Positions 52,231-60,737 of a stretch of DNA of 64,000 nt are shown here, piece by piece (the stretch's first letter is position 1; each line of letters starts with the position of its first letter). This DNA comes from Hymenobacter elongatus (GTDB lineage Bacteria; Bacteroidota; Bacteroidia; Cytophagales; Hymenobacteraceae). Where the stretch lies: assembly GCF_004745955.1 (NCBI RefSeq), contig NZ_SRLD01000028.1:1-64000 (forward strand), in the 5' to 3' direction. A program made the translations under genes and the position numbers. The notes beneath the pieces are model-generated. The model did no database searches. It worked only from the letters and a program-made list of their open reading frames with translations, and was not told where the DNA came from.

Positions 52231-53370
52231 ATGGATTTTCAGCTCACCGAAGAACAACTCGCCGTCCAGTCTGCTGCCCGCGACTTTGCGCAGACCGAAC
52301 TCTGGGCCGGCGTTATTGAGCGCGACGAACACCAGAAATTTCCCGCTGAGCAAATCAAGAAGATGGGCGAACTGGGCTTCATGGGCATGATGGTGAGCCC
52401 CGAATACGGCGGCGGCGGCATGGATACCGTGTCGTATGTGCTGGCAATGGAAGAAATTTCCAAGGTCGATGCTTCCTGCTCCGTTATCATGTCGGTAAAC
52501 AACTCGCTGGTATGCTGGGGCTTGGAGCAATATGGCACGGAAGAGCAGAAGCGTAAGTATTTGCCCCGGTTGTGCTCCGGCGAAATCATTGGGGCCTTCT
52601 GTCTATCGGAGCCCGAGGCGGGTTCCGATGCGACGATGCAGCGCACTACGGCCGAGGATAAAGGCGACCATTACCTGCTGAACGGCACCAAAAACTGGAT
52701 TACCAACGGCAGCTCGGCCTCCGTGTACTTGGTAGTAGCCCAAACCAACCCTGAGTTGAAGCACCGCGGCATCAACGTGCTGATCGTGGAGAAGGACATG
52801 CCTGGCTTCGTGGTGGGCCTGAAAGAGAATAAGCTCGGCATCCGTGGCTCCGACACCCACTCGCTGATGTTCACCGACGTGAAGGTGCCCAAGGAAAACC
52901 GCATCGGTGACGACGGCTTCGGGTTCAAATTCGCCATGCAGGTGCTGGCGGGTGGCCGCATTGGTATTGCTGCCCAGGCGCTGGGTATTGCTTCCGGTGC
53001 TTTTGAGTTGTCGCTCAAATACTCGAAAGAGCGCAAGGCCTTTGGCGTGGAAATCTCCAAGCACCAGGCCATTCAGTTCAAGCTGGCCGACATGGCTACC
53101 ACTATCGACGCTGCCCGTCTGCTGTGCCTGCAAGCGGCCCACGACAAGGACGCGCACAATGACTACGCCAAGTCGGGAGCCATGGCCAAGCTGTTCGCTT
53201 CTAAAACTGCTATGGACACGGCCGTTGAAGCCGTACAGATCCACGGAGGCTATGGTTTTGTGAAAGAGTTTCACGTGGAGCGCATGATGCGCGACGCCAA
53301 AATCACCCAAATTTATGAGGGTACTTCCGAGATTCAGAAAATTGTAATCTCTCGTGAATTGCTCAAGTAA
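52231..53370 (+). CDS. Acyl-CoA dehydrogenase
   Basis: FAD-dependent first step of fatty-acid beta-oxidation or of branched-chain amino-acid breakdown. 379 residues. MDFQLTEEQLAVQSAARDFA, then AFCLSEPEAGSDATMQRTTA (FAD/substrate contact), KNWITNGSSASVYLV, FGVEISKHQAIQFKLADMAT, QIHGGYGFVKEFHVERMMRD and YEGTSEIQKIVISRELLK, where the Glu in YEGTSEIQ is the catalytic base of short/medium-chain enzymes. Single gene with a promoter and terminator. Chain-length specificity is uncertain; butyryl-type is likely. Confidence 0.96.
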   Translation: MDFQLTEEQLAVQSAARDFAQTELWAGVIERDEHQKFPAEQIKKMGELGFMGMMVSPEYGGGGMDTVSYVLAMEEISKVDASCSVIMSVNNSLVCWGLEQYGTEEQKRKYLPRLCSGEIIGAFCLSEPEAGSDATMQRTTAEDKGDHYLLNGTKNWITNGSSASVYLVVAQTNPELKHRGINVLIVEKDMPGFVVGLKENKLGIRGSDTHSLMFTDVKVPKENRIGDDGFGFKFAMQVLAGGRIGIAAQALGIASGAFELSLKYSKERKAFGVEISKHQAIQFKLADMATTIDAARLLCLQAAHDKDAHNDYAKSGAMAKLFASKTAMDTAVEAVQIHGGYGFVKEFHVERMMRDAKITQIYEGTSEIQKIVISRELLK

Positions 53371-53405
53371 AACTGGAATTGCCTAAAAGTCAGAATCATT
53401 GCATT

Positions 53406-53434
53406 AAACCCAGCCATAATTTGGCTGGGTTTTT
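53406..53434 (+). terminator. Intrinsic terminator after the acyl-CoA dehydrogenase gene
   Basis: AAACCCAGCCA and TGGCTGGGTTT with a 5-base loop, followed by TT and a further T-rich stretch. Confidence 0.88.
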
Positions 53435-53529
53435 CGTTTTTGTGAATTTTTATATGTTATTTTGCATTGTCTAAATCCAGGCCGTCTATTGGCCGGTTTT
53501 ATCCCGGTACCCCAACCACCCCCTAGAAT

Positions 53530-54453
53530 ATGGAAGATTACAATAAAGTGATAGAGTCGCTTGGTGTACGATACATTAAAGCGAAAAATCTGGTTCTGCA
53601 GCAGCCCTTTACCGTTCGGAATTACTACGACGTTGGCAACAACCTGATTCTGCTGCACAAGGGCCGCGTTGCCTTCGGCGAAGAAGAACAAGTAGTGGAG
53701 GAAGGCGAAATGCTCTTCATTCCCGGCGGGCGGGCTACGAAGGTTAGCTACGGCGAAGCGGCCGGTAAGATTATCACCAACGATGACCTGATTAGCAACA
53801 AGGACAAGTTCTTCCACTCCAATGCCGATCTTGACTTGATTGGCGATGCTGAGGAAAGCCATAGCTTCGTAAGCTTCGAAGCCAAGGTGTTCGACTCCGT
53901 TAACTTCTTCGCGTCGCTGGATGTGCCGGCCTTCCTGATTACCGGCAACTCCAAGCTGGCTAATCTGGTGATTAAGGTGGTGGAAGAGAGCATGCAGGAA
54001 CTGCCCGGCCGCGAGCGTCTCATCACTATCTACACCGAGAACATCGTGGTGGAGATTGTACGCTACATTCTCAAGAACAAGATGTTTGTGGAGCAGCTGG
54101 CTACCAACAGCACCTACTTCAAAGATCCGCGCCTCATCGATCTGTTCAACTACATCAAGGAGAACATCGGCGGCGACTTGTCCAACAAGGTGCTGTCGAG
54201 CGTGGCCAACGTGAGCGAAGACTACGTGGGCCAGTACTTCAAGATGCTGACCGGCATCAATCCCCAGGATTACATTGAGTACCAGCGCATGGAGCGGGCC
54301 GTGTTCCTGCTGCGTACCACCAAGAAAAGCATCCGCGACATTGGTAAGGAAGTGGGCTACAAAGACACCGCGTACTTCTGCCGCCGCTTCAAGATGATGT
54401 TCGGTATTCCGGCCGGTAAGATGCGCCGCCGTGAGTCGGCTATGAATATCTAA
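53530..54453 (+). CDS. AraC family transcriptional regulator with N-terminal cupin domain
   Basis: 307 residues. The N-terminal 100 residues form a cupin-like sensor (NYYDVGNNLILLHKGRVAFG, VVEEGEMLFIPGGRATKVSY). The C-terminal domain (about 205-305) holds two HTHs: LSNKVLSSVANVSEDYVGQY and KKSIRDIGKEVGYKDTAYFC followed by RRFKMMFGIPAGKMRR. A conserved Bacteroidota type. Targets and ligand unknown. The upstream 160 bases are AT-rich with TATTTTG at 53458-53464 as a probable -7 element. Confidence 0.92.
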   Translation: MEDYNKVIESLGVRYIKAKNLVLQQPFTVRNYYDVGNNLILLHKGRVAFGEEEQVVEEGEMLFIPGGRATKVSYGEAAGKIITNDDLISNKDKFFHSNADLDLIGDAEESHSFVSFEAKVFDSVNFFASLDVPAFLITGNSKLANLVIKVVEESMQELPGRERLITIYTENIVVEIVRYILKNKMFVEQLATNSTYFKDPRLIDLFNYIKENIGGDLSNKVLSSVANVSEDYVGQYFKMLTGINPQDYIEYQRMERAVFLLRTTKKSIRDIGKEVGYKDTAYFCRRFKMMFGIPAGKMRRRESAMNI

Positions 54454-54466
54454 TCGGTTTCATCCA

Positions 54467-54512
54467 AACCAAAAAGCCCGGCATCAAGCAATTGATGCCG
54501 GGCTTTTTGGTT
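54467..54512. terminator. Bidirectional terminator between the AraC and GGGP synthase genes
   Basis: AAAAAGCCCGGCATCAA pairs with TTGATGCCGGGCTTTTT with a 4-base loop; flanking AACC/GGTT extend the stem. Confidence 0.9.
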
Positions 54513-54554
54513 GCTGCCCTGTAGGGAGCAATGATAAGAACTGGCTGTGGCCCG

Positions 54555-55325
54555 CTATATCTTCATATCCAGCACGGAGTTGAAAGTGCGTACCACTTTC
54601 GACATCTCGGCCAGAAAGTCGGGAGCCTTTTCTATCTGATTGCCGATTACGATGACGTCGGCTCCAGCAACGAGGGCCGTATGTGCTTTTTCAGCGGTAT
54701 TGATGCCGCCACCCACTATCAGAGGTGTATCGGTAGCTTGGCGCACCGCCCGGATCATAGCGGCCGAAACCGGATACATGGCGCCACTGCCGCCATCGAG
54801 ATACATCAGGCGCAAACCCAATTGCTCACCGGCCATAGCCGTGCAGGCCGCAATAGTGGGCTTGTCGTAGGGTAGGGGAGTAGTGCCACTCATGTAGCTG
54901 GCCGTAGTCTGCCGTCCCGTGTCGACGAGCATGTAGCCAGTTGGCAATATCTGCAGATTGCTGGCCCGCAACAGCGGAGCGGCCACCACATGCTGCCCAA
55001 TAAGAAAATCGGGGTTGCGGCCCGAAATGAGGGATAAAAGCAGAATGCCATCTGCCTGCACATCGAGATGCAGACTGTGACTGGGGAAAAGCAGCACCGG
55101 GACGGCGCTGCAACTCTTTATCAAACGAATGAGCGACGCCTGGTGAGAAGTCATCACCAGGCTGCCGCCCACAAAAAAGTAGTCAATTGGGTTTACTTCA
55201 CTCAGCTCCAGCAAATGCCGGCACCCCGCTTCGTCCAGGTGGTCCGGGTCGAGCAGTACGGCCAGAGACTTCTGGCCCCGGGCGCGGCGCTTGCTAAGAG
55301 TTTCATGCAGGCTGGTGAGGCGCAT
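54555..55325 (-). CDS. Geranylgeranylglyceryl phosphate synthase-like protein
   Basis: 256 residues from the ATG at 55325. TIM-barrel prenyltransferase of the GGGPS/PcrB family, which joins sn-glycerol 1-phosphate to a polyprenyl diphosphate. Motifs: SLAVLLDPDHLD, FFVGGSLVMTS, VLLFPSHSLHL, LMYLDGGSGAMYPVS and the phosphate-binding LIVGGGINTAEKAHTALVAG then ADVIVIGNQIEK. Archaea use it for ether lipids; Bacteroidota orthologues are known to be active GGGP synthases. The final product in this phylum is not established. The start overlaps the upstream gene by 23 bases, so the two are coupled. A longer start at 55403 is rejected because of that overlap. Confidence 0.9.
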   Translation of the reverse strand: MRLTSLHETLSKRRARGQKSLAVLLDPDHLDEAGCRHLLELSEVNPIDYFFVGGSLVMTSHQASLIRLIKSCSAVPVLLFPSHSLHLDVQADGILLLSLISGRNPDFLIGQHVVAAPLLRASNLQILPTGYMLVDTGRQTTASYMSGTTPLPYDKPTIAACTAMAGEQLGLRLMYLDGGSGAMYPVSAAMIRAVRQATDTPLIVGGGINTAEKAHTALVAGADVIVIGNQIEKAPDFLAEMSKVVRTFNSVLDMKI

Positions 55326-56055
55326 CCGCTTCGTCGTGGTGATACGTAAAGTCGATATCCTTCGTCTCGGGCTCATGAGCCGCCGAACCCGGGGAAGTCG
55401 CAAGGTCGGGATTTTTGATCATAGGTAGATAGTCCCCTACTCTTTTGGCTACGTAAGCCATCAAAACCGCTGTCACCTGCGCTAGAAGCATCTTGCCGGT
55501 ATCGGATTGCATGAAGCTCTTGAAGGCAGAAGCCATCAGGTTAGCCGCTTCCGAAGAAGGAGCAGCCTGCTGATACGGCTGCATTGCATACCGTCGCTGC
55601 GCTGGTGCTACCGGCGAAAAAGGGTCCGTCTCCGAATCGGTGTGGTATACGTCCGGCGCTAAGTGGGCGCGCTCGTGCATAGGGGCCATGGCGCCCCGGT
55701 CGGCTTGGTGCGGGTGGGCAGAGCCAAATCCTAAGTCATCGGCTACCGAAGTATCGACATCGGCACGGCGGCTGTTAGCAACACGGTTTTTTTTGCGGGA
55801 AGAGGCTACCTGCTCGTGCAAGCCAAGTTCCTCCATGCCTTCATCGAAATCGGAGTGCTTCTTGCTGCCGAAAGCCTTCTTGATAAGCCAAATGCTGCCC
55901 AACAGGCCGGCACCTATTAGGGCATACTTACCCACTTGCTGGGTTTTCTCCTTTATTTCATCAACATCTCCTTGCAGTGCCCGCTCATATTCGAGCTTTT
56001 GGCGCTCCAGAAACTCTCTTTCGTCGTCGAACAGTGGGTTGGTCAGCTCAGCCAT
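55303..56055 (-). CDS. Protein of unknown function in the GGGP synthase operon
   Basis: 250 residues. Acidic N-terminal helix (NPLFDDEREFLERQKLEYER), one hydrophobic stretch (VGKYALIGAGLLGSIWLIKK), a long Asp/His/Pro-rich low-complexity middle, then a second hydrophobic segment (MLLAQVTAVLMAYVAKRVGD) and an acidic tail. It looks like a membrane-associated linker protein. Lies between the holin-like gene (8 bases upstream) and GGGP synthase, overlapping the latter. No family recognised. Confidence 0.72.
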   Translation of the reverse strand: MAELTNPLFDDEREFLERQKLEYERALQGDVDEIKEKTQQVGKYALIGAGLLGSIWLIKKAFGSKKHSDFDEGMEELGLHEQVASSRKKNRVANSRRADVDTSVADDLGFGSAHPHQADRGAMAPMHERAHLAPDVYHTDSETDPFSPVAPAQRRYAMQPYQQAAPSSEAANLMASAFKSFMQSDTGKMLLAQVTAVLMAYVAKRVGDYLPMIKNPDLATSPGSAAHEPETKDIDFTYHHDEADAPHQPA

Positions 56056-56063
56056 GAGGTAGA

Positions 56064-56441
56064 TTATGCTTGACGTTTGTCAGATTTGTAGATGGTGTTG
56101 TTCAGGAGCTTGTCAGCCAAACCCTGGAACAGCTTTTTGTCGACGCCCACCAGGAAAATGATGAGCAGCACCAGGTAAAACCCTGCTACGGCCCCAAATC
56201 CCAGGTAAGAGCTGTCGAAAGCCTCATTTAAGGCTAGGCCGGCAAAGATGCTCAGGAAAACCAGAAACAGTAGCCCGATCAGGCCCATAGCGGCCCCGTG
56301 CACCGTGCCCACGAAAGCCAGCTTGACTTTCTCCTGTACTTCGAGGCGCACCAAGTCGATGCGGGTGTCGAGGTAGCCTTTAAGATTGCCTACCAAGCTG
56401 TCGTTGCGGGGCGTTTTAGAATCGTCGTCGTCGTAAGCCAT
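56064..56441 (-). CDS. Phage holin-superfamily/DUF membrane protein (chromosomal type)
   Basis: 125 residues. A cytoplasmic amphipathic N-terminus (SLVGNLKGYLDTRIDLVRLE) followed by two membrane helices (GAAMGLIGLLFLVFLSIFAG and FGAVAGFYLVLLIIFLVGVD) and a basic end. This matches the Actino_X/holin-superfamily-III-like proteins that are common as chromosomal genes in Bacteroidota. No phage genes flank it, so a lysis role is not supported. First gene of a three-gene operon ending with GGGP synthase. Confidence 0.82.
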   Translation of the reverse strand: MAYDDDDSKTPRNDSLVGNLKGYLDTRIDLVRLEVQEKVKLAFVGTVHGAAMGLIGLLFLVFLSIFAGLALNEAFDSSYLGFGAVAGFYLVLLIIFLVGVDKKLFQGLADKLLNNTIYKSDKRQA

Positions 56442-56590
56442 ACGGCGGGGAGAAGAATAGCGAGAAAAGATGTTAGTAAGGTCGAACCCGTAAATCTAGC
56501 TCACAAGCCAGTTTACGGTTTGTCCGTTCATACGCAAAAGCGCAGTCTGTGTCTGAGATTTGCGTTACTTTTACTATATACTGCCGCGCT

Positions 56591-57733
56591 TTGAGCCAAA
56601 ATCATTATCAGGTATTAGGGGTGTCGACCACTGCTGATGCGCAGGAAATAAAGCTGGCTTACAAGCGGTTGGCTATTCAGTTTCACCCCGATAAGCACGG
56701 CGGCGACACCCGGTTCGAAGAGCAATTTAAAGCCGTTAGCGCGGCCTATCGGGTGCTGGGCGACGCTAATCGGCGGGCCGCTTACGATCAGCAATTGCGG
56801 GCTGCTGATGCCCGCGCCGCCGAAGCACGCCGTCAGCAGCAGTTTCGGGCCCAGGGGCAGTATGTGTACGGGGTTCCGATGCCCCCACCGGTGCCCCTGC
56901 GTACCCGTCGCCCCGCTGGCTCCGCTGAGCGCCACTACCGAACCATTCCGAAGCAGCGCCCCAAGTTTACCCGCCGCGACTATCTGCTGACGGTAGCGTT
57001 CCTAGTATTGTTGACGCTGTTTGTGGGGGCCGTGAAAGTGACCATGGACCATGTGACGGCCGTGAGCAACTACGAGTATGGACTACGGGCCTATTCGCGC
57101 CGGCAGTGGAGCACGGCCCATGGCTTTTTCTCGGAGGCCCTACACTTTAAGGCCCGCTACAAGGAGGCCCTGCGCCGTCGCGCCGAAATTGAGCAGCTCT
57201 TCTACCGCAACTATAAAGCCGCCCGAGCCGACTATGCGCTAGCACTGCAAGCAGATAATTCGCGCCAGGAAGCGGCCGTATTGCTATACCGACTGGGGCA
57301 ATGCCAAGCGAATCTGGCTCAGAGAGACTCCGCTGAACTCCACTTGACCCAGGCCTTGACCCTGGATTCTACATTGAGCGCGGCGTGGCTGGCGCGCGGC
57401 GAGTTACGGCTATTCGAGCTCCAGCACTTCAGCGCGGCCGTTGGCGACCTCTCCACCGGCCTGCGTCAGCGCGACACGACGGGCCGGTCATTATCTCTGA
57501 AATACCTAACCTACCGCGGGCTTGCTTTCTACAAGCAGCGAAATTTCGGTGCTGCCCGGCAGGATTACCGGCGGGTACTGCTTCGGAACCCCAGAAACGG
57601 GCAGGTGCATTTTCTGCTGGGGCGGCTGGCGCAGCAGGAAGGCAATAAGGCTGCAGCCTGCGAATTTTTCCGGCGGGCCGTGCAGCTTGGGTATCGCTAT
57701 GGGCAGGAAGCGCGGGAGCAGGCATGTCGGTAG
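56591..57733 (+). CDS. J-domain protein with TPR repeats
   Basis: 380 residues from the TTG at 56591; a GTG at 56549 would precede the -7-like TTACTTTTA (56563-56573) and is less likely. The J domain is N-terminal: NHYQVLGVSTTADAQEIKLA, HPDKHGGD with HPD at 32-34, and YRVLGDANRRAAYDQQL. A proline/arginine linker, one membrane helix (YLLTVAFLVLLTLFVGAVKV) and TPR repeats follow (AAWLARGELRLFELQHFSAA, HFLLGRLAQQEGNKAAACEF). It probably recruits DnaK to the membrane. Partner unknown. Confidence 0.88.
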   Translation: MSQNHYQVLGVSTTADAQEIKLAYKRLAIQFHPDKHGGDTRFEEQFKAVSAAYRVLGDANRRAAYDQQLRAADARAAEARRQQQFRAQGQYVYGVPMPPPVPLRTRRPAGSAERHYRTIPKQRPKFTRRDYLLTVAFLVLLTLFVGAVKVTMDHVTAVSNYEYGLRAYSRRQWSTAHGFFSEALHFKARYKEALRRRAEIEQLFYRNYKAARADYALALQADNSRQEAAVLLYRLGQCQANLAQRDSAELHLTQALTLDSTLSAAWLARGELRLFELQHFSAAVGDLSTGLRQRDTTGRSLSLKYLTYRGLAFYKQRNFGAARQDYRRVLLRNPRNGQVHFLLGRLAQQEGNKAAACEFFRRAVQLGYRYGQEAREQACR

Positions 57734-57838
57734 GCGGCTGTGCTCAGCCAGGACAGACGGGGAATTTTGGAAAAGTCAGAGCAACCGCCTGAAATTCTGG
57801 AGCAGAACCTGGAGTAAGGGCCGTGTGTCGTAAGAATA

Positions 57839-57846
57839 TATTTTTG
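57839..57846 (+). promoter_or_regulatory. Orphan -7 box TATTTTTG
   Basis: Exact TAnnTTTG match in the 57734-57944 gap. No coding frame follows before the tRNA terminator on the opposite strand. It could start a small RNA or be chance. I see no other feature in this gap. Confidence 0.3.
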
Positions 57847-57944
57847 TGCGGTACCAACTTTGAGTAGCGTACTGGCGGCAGATCAAGCACATACGCTGCA
57901 GACGGACTAGCTGATTTTTACCCTATAGCGTACCCCAAAACAAC

Positions 57945-57979
57945 AAAAAAGCCCGTTTCTGTATCAGAAACGGGCTTTT
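57945..57979 (-). terminator. Terminator of tRNA-Phe
   Basis: On the minus strand AAAAGCCCGTTTCT and AGAAACGGGCTTTT with a 5-base loop, followed by a T run (TTTTTTGTTGTTTT). It begins a few bases after the tRNA 3' end. Confidence 0.9.
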
Positions 57980-57981
57980 AG

Positions 57982-58054
<73 letters not shown>

Positions 58055-58095
58055 AGCTCTTGGTCCCCCAAAGCCATTGTAGCGGTTGGGGAGCA

Positions 58096-58125
58096 CAAAA
58101 GTAGTAAACCAAAACGAACCTGCAA
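58096..58125 (-). promoter_or_regulatory. Promoter of tRNA-Phe
   Basis: On the minus strand: TTG (58123-58125), a 19-base spacer, TACTTTTG (58096-58103), a perfect Bacteroidota promoter. Predicted start about 35 bases before the mature tRNA. Confidence 0.75.
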
Positions 58126-58217
58126 GACTTAAGTAGAAAATCTTTCTGCGGAAAAATCCGTAATTTGTTATGCATAACGACTATATTTCGGACTGAACAC
58201 CAAACCTACTTCTTCCT

Positions 58218-59603
58218 GTGCATTTCTCTATTCAAAACCTCCTCTTCTTGCTCGTTGCCGTGGCAGGCTTCGGCCTGTTTGCGTGGCAGGCGCGCAAGAT
58301 TCGGGCTAACATCCTCGTCGGGCGCGACCGGGATATGTCGGGCAACGTGAGCGAGCGGTTGAGCAAGACGCTTCTGGTGGCTTTCGGGCAACAGAAGATG
58401 TTCAAGCGCCTCACGCCCGCTTTTCTGCACCTCATCGTGTATGTTGGCTTCATTGTCATCAATGTCGAGGTAATCGAGATTATGATTGACGGCCTGTTTG
58501 GCACGCACCGGGTGCTGAGCTTTTTGGGGCCGCTCTACAGCTTGCTGGTCGGGGCCAATGAAATATTAGGGGCGCTGGTGATTGTGGCCGTCGTTGCCTT
58601 CTGGTGGCGGCGCAACGTGGGCGTGGTGCGGCGCTTCACCGGCCCCGAGCTGCGCATGTGGCCCAAGCTCGACGCCAACATCATTCTGTATGTAGAAGTA
58701 ATTCTGATGGTGGCTCTGTATACCATGAACTCTGCCGACTTGAAGCTGCATCAGCTGGAAGGGGTGGAGCTACCGGGCGCGTACCCGATCAGCTCGTTGC
58801 TGACCGGGCTGTTGCCGGCCAATGTGGCGGTGCTGCACGGCCTGGAGCGGCTGGGCTGGTGGGCGCACATCGTGGGCATTCTGCTGTTCCTGAATTATTT
58901 GCCCAGCAGCAAGCACTTTCATATTATCATGGCGTTTCCGAACGTGTATTATTCACGGCTGGTGCCTCAAGGGCAGTTTTCGAACGTTGATAGTATTACG
59001 CATGAGGTGAAGGCCATGATGGACCCCAGCTACCAGGTGCCGCCCCCGGCTACCAACCCCGATGGCTCGGTCGCCGCGCCTACGCCGTTTGGGGCCAAAG
59101 ATGTGGATGACCTGGCCTGGACCACTCTGCTGAACTCCTATTCCTGCACCGAGTGTGGCCGTTGCACTGCGGTATGCCCCGCCAACATCACCGGGAAGCT
59201 GCTTTCGCCCCGCAAGATTATCATGGACACCCGCGACCGGGTGGAGGAGAAGTACAATGCCCCGCTGATTTTTCAGCCCAACCTGTACGGAACGGAGGCC
59301 AAGCACGCGGAAACCGAGGTGCTGAGCAAAGAAAACCATACTCTGCTGCGCGGCTACGTGACGCCCGAGGAGCTGTGGGCCTGCACCACTTGCAACGCCT
59401 GCGTGGAGGCTTGCCCGGTAAATATCAACCCGCTGGAAAGCATTATTGAAATGCGCCGCTTCCTGGTGCTGGAAGAATCGGCCGCGCCAAATTCCCTGAA
59501 TGTGATGTTTTCCAACATCGAGAACAACGGGGCCCCGTGGGCCTTCTCGCCTTCCGACCGCTTCAACTGGGCCGACGAATTATTCGTGGCTGAGAAAGCC
59601 TAG
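58218..59603 (+). CDS. Membrane-anchored (Fe-S)-binding oxidoreductase subunit
   Basis: 461 residues from a GTG. The N-terminal half has about five membrane helices of the NarI/HdrE-like type (LLFLLVAVAGFGLFAWQARK, LIVYVGFIVINVEVIEIMID). The C-terminal half carries two 4Fe-4S motifs: CTECGRCTAVCPAN (CxxCxxCxxxCP) and CTTCNACVEACPVN. Together with the next gene, which has CCG domains, it resembles the heterodisulfide-reductase/GlcF-like redox modules. Probably passes electrons between the quinone pool and a cytoplasmic donor. A TATATTTC -7-like box is at 58192-58199. The partner dehydrogenase is not adjacent. Confidence 0.9.
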   Translation: MHFSIQNLLFLLVAVAGFGLFAWQARKIRANILVGRDRDMSGNVSERLSKTLLVAFGQQKMFKRLTPAFLHLIVYVGFIVINVEVIEIMIDGLFGTHRVLSFLGPLYSLLVGANEILGALVIVAVVAFWWRRNVGVVRRFTGPELRMWPKLDANIILYVEVILMVALYTMNSADLKLHQLEGVELPGAYPISSLLTGLLPANVAVLHGLERLGWWAHIVGILLFLNYLPSSKHFHIIMAFPNVYYSRLVPQGQFSNVDSITHEVKAMMDPSYQVPPPATNPDGSVAAPTPFGAKDVDDLAWTTLLNSYSCTECGRCTAVCPANITGKLLSPRKIIMDTRDRVEEKYNAPLIFQPNLYGTEAKHAETEVLSKENHTLLRGYVTPEELWACTTCNACVEACPVNINPLESIIEMRRFLVLEESAAPNSLNVMFSNIENNGAPWAFSPSDRFNWADELFVAEKA

Positions 59604-59636
59604 CGGTTTCCTTTTCAACTGACAACGCAAAACTAT

Positions 59637-60536
59637 ATGGCTGAGCAAACTGCCACGCGCCAGATTACAGTGCCACTAATGGCTGACCTGGCCGCCAAGG
59701 GCGAAGAGCCCGAAATCTTGTTCTGGGTAGGCTGCGCTGGCGCTTTCGACGACCGGTACAAGCGCGTAACGCGGGCTTTCGTCCGCATTCTGGAGCATGT
59801 GGGCGTGAAGTACGCCGTGCTGGGCATGGAAGAAACCTGCACTGGCGACCCGGCGAAGCGGGCCGGCAACGAGTTCCTGTTTCAGATGCAGGCCATGCAG
59901 AACATTACCACGTTTGAGGGCTACGGGGTGAAGAAAATCGTGACGGCCTGCCCGCACTGCTTCAATACCATCAAGAACGAATACCCCGCGCTGGGTGGTA
60001 ACTACGAGGTAATTCACCACAGTACTTTCCTGCAGCAGCTCATCAACGAAGGCCGCGTGGGCATGGCGGGTGGCGGCGAGTTCAAAGGCCAGCGCATCAC
60101 GTTTCACGACTCCTGCTACCTGGGCCGCTCCAACAACATCTACGAAGCTCCGCGTGACGTACTGGCCGCCTTGGATGCCGACTTGGTTGAAATGAAGCGC
60201 AGCAAAGCCAACGGCCTGTGCTGCGGGGCGGGTGGCGCGCAGATGTGGAAAGAGCCTGAGCCCGGCAAAAAGGACATCAACGTGGAGCGCACGGAGGAAG
60301 CGCTGGCTGCCTTGGATGGCAACGCCGCCGCGCTGGCCAGCCTGAACGGGGTGGAAAGCGGCAACGCCGGAGCCACTCCCGCGCCGCGCAACGGACAGCA
60401 GAGCAGCATCATTGCCGTGTCGTGCCCCTTCTGCATGACGATGATGAGCGACGGGGTGAAGAACAAAGAGCGCGAAAACAACGTGCAGGTATTCGATATT
60501 GCCGAGCTTATTGCCACAGCGGAAGGGTTAGGCTAG
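59637..60536 (+). CDS. CCG-domain (Fe-S)-binding protein (HdrB/GlcF-like)
   Basis: 299 residues. Two cysteine-rich CCG-type regions: EETCTGDPAKRAGN with TACPHCFNTIKNEYP, then FHDSCYLGRSNNIYEAPRDV and GLCCGAGGAQMWKEP, the pattern binding an unusual Fe-S cluster in heterodisulfide reductase B. A further CPFCMTMMSDGVK is near the C-terminus. A low-complexity Ala/Asn segment (about 225-255) is inserted. Spaced 33 bases after the membrane (Fe-S) gene, so a two-gene operon and one complex. The disulfide or quinone partner cannot be read. Confidence 0.92.
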   Translation: MAEQTATRQITVPLMADLAAKGEEPEILFWVGCAGAFDDRYKRVTRAFVRILEHVGVKYAVLGMEETCTGDPAKRAGNEFLFQMQAMQNITTFEGYGVKKIVTACPHCFNTIKNEYPALGGNYEVIHHSTFLQQLINEGRVGMAGGGEFKGQRITFHDSCYLGRSNNIYEAPRDVLAALDADLVEMKRSKANGLCCGAGGAQMWKEPEPGKKDINVERTEEALAALDGNAAALASLNGVESGNAGATPAPRNGQQSSIIAVSCPFCMTMMSDGVKNKERENNVQVFDIAELIATAEGLG

Positions 60537-60594
60537 GTTTCAGCCTACAACTATAAGAGGTCAGCCGAGGGTTGGCCTTGCTCACCCAAATACT

Positions 60595-60629
60595 ACTGCC
60601 CCGGCGGAACTTCCGACCGGGGCAGTTTA
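60595..60629 (+). terminator. Terminator after the Fe-S operon
   Basis: ACTGCCCCGG (60595-60604) and CCGGGGCAGT (60617-60626) form a perfect 10-bp stem; the loop contains an inner CGG/CCG. It is followed by TTA. Confidence 0.7.
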
Positions 60630-60737
60630 TGTTTGCGGATAGGAGCGGCTTCCCTGCTAGTATTGCCAAGCTGCGGTTTGGCAGACACCAATTCCTGGGA
60701 AATCTCGTTTTCACTCTTTCGCCCCAACCTCTCGTTT

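Noticed and set aside
53261-53276. Second parS-like site (TTTCACGTGGA) in the acyl-CoA dehydrogenase gene
   Set aside because: Only about 12 of 16 positions match and it lies in conserved coding sequence. A similar partial match near 50515 was rejected for the same reason.
56064-56441. Prophage remnant suggested by the holin-like gene
   Set aside because: No other phage genes, integrase or attachment sites nearby; the protein type is a common chromosomal gene in this phylum.
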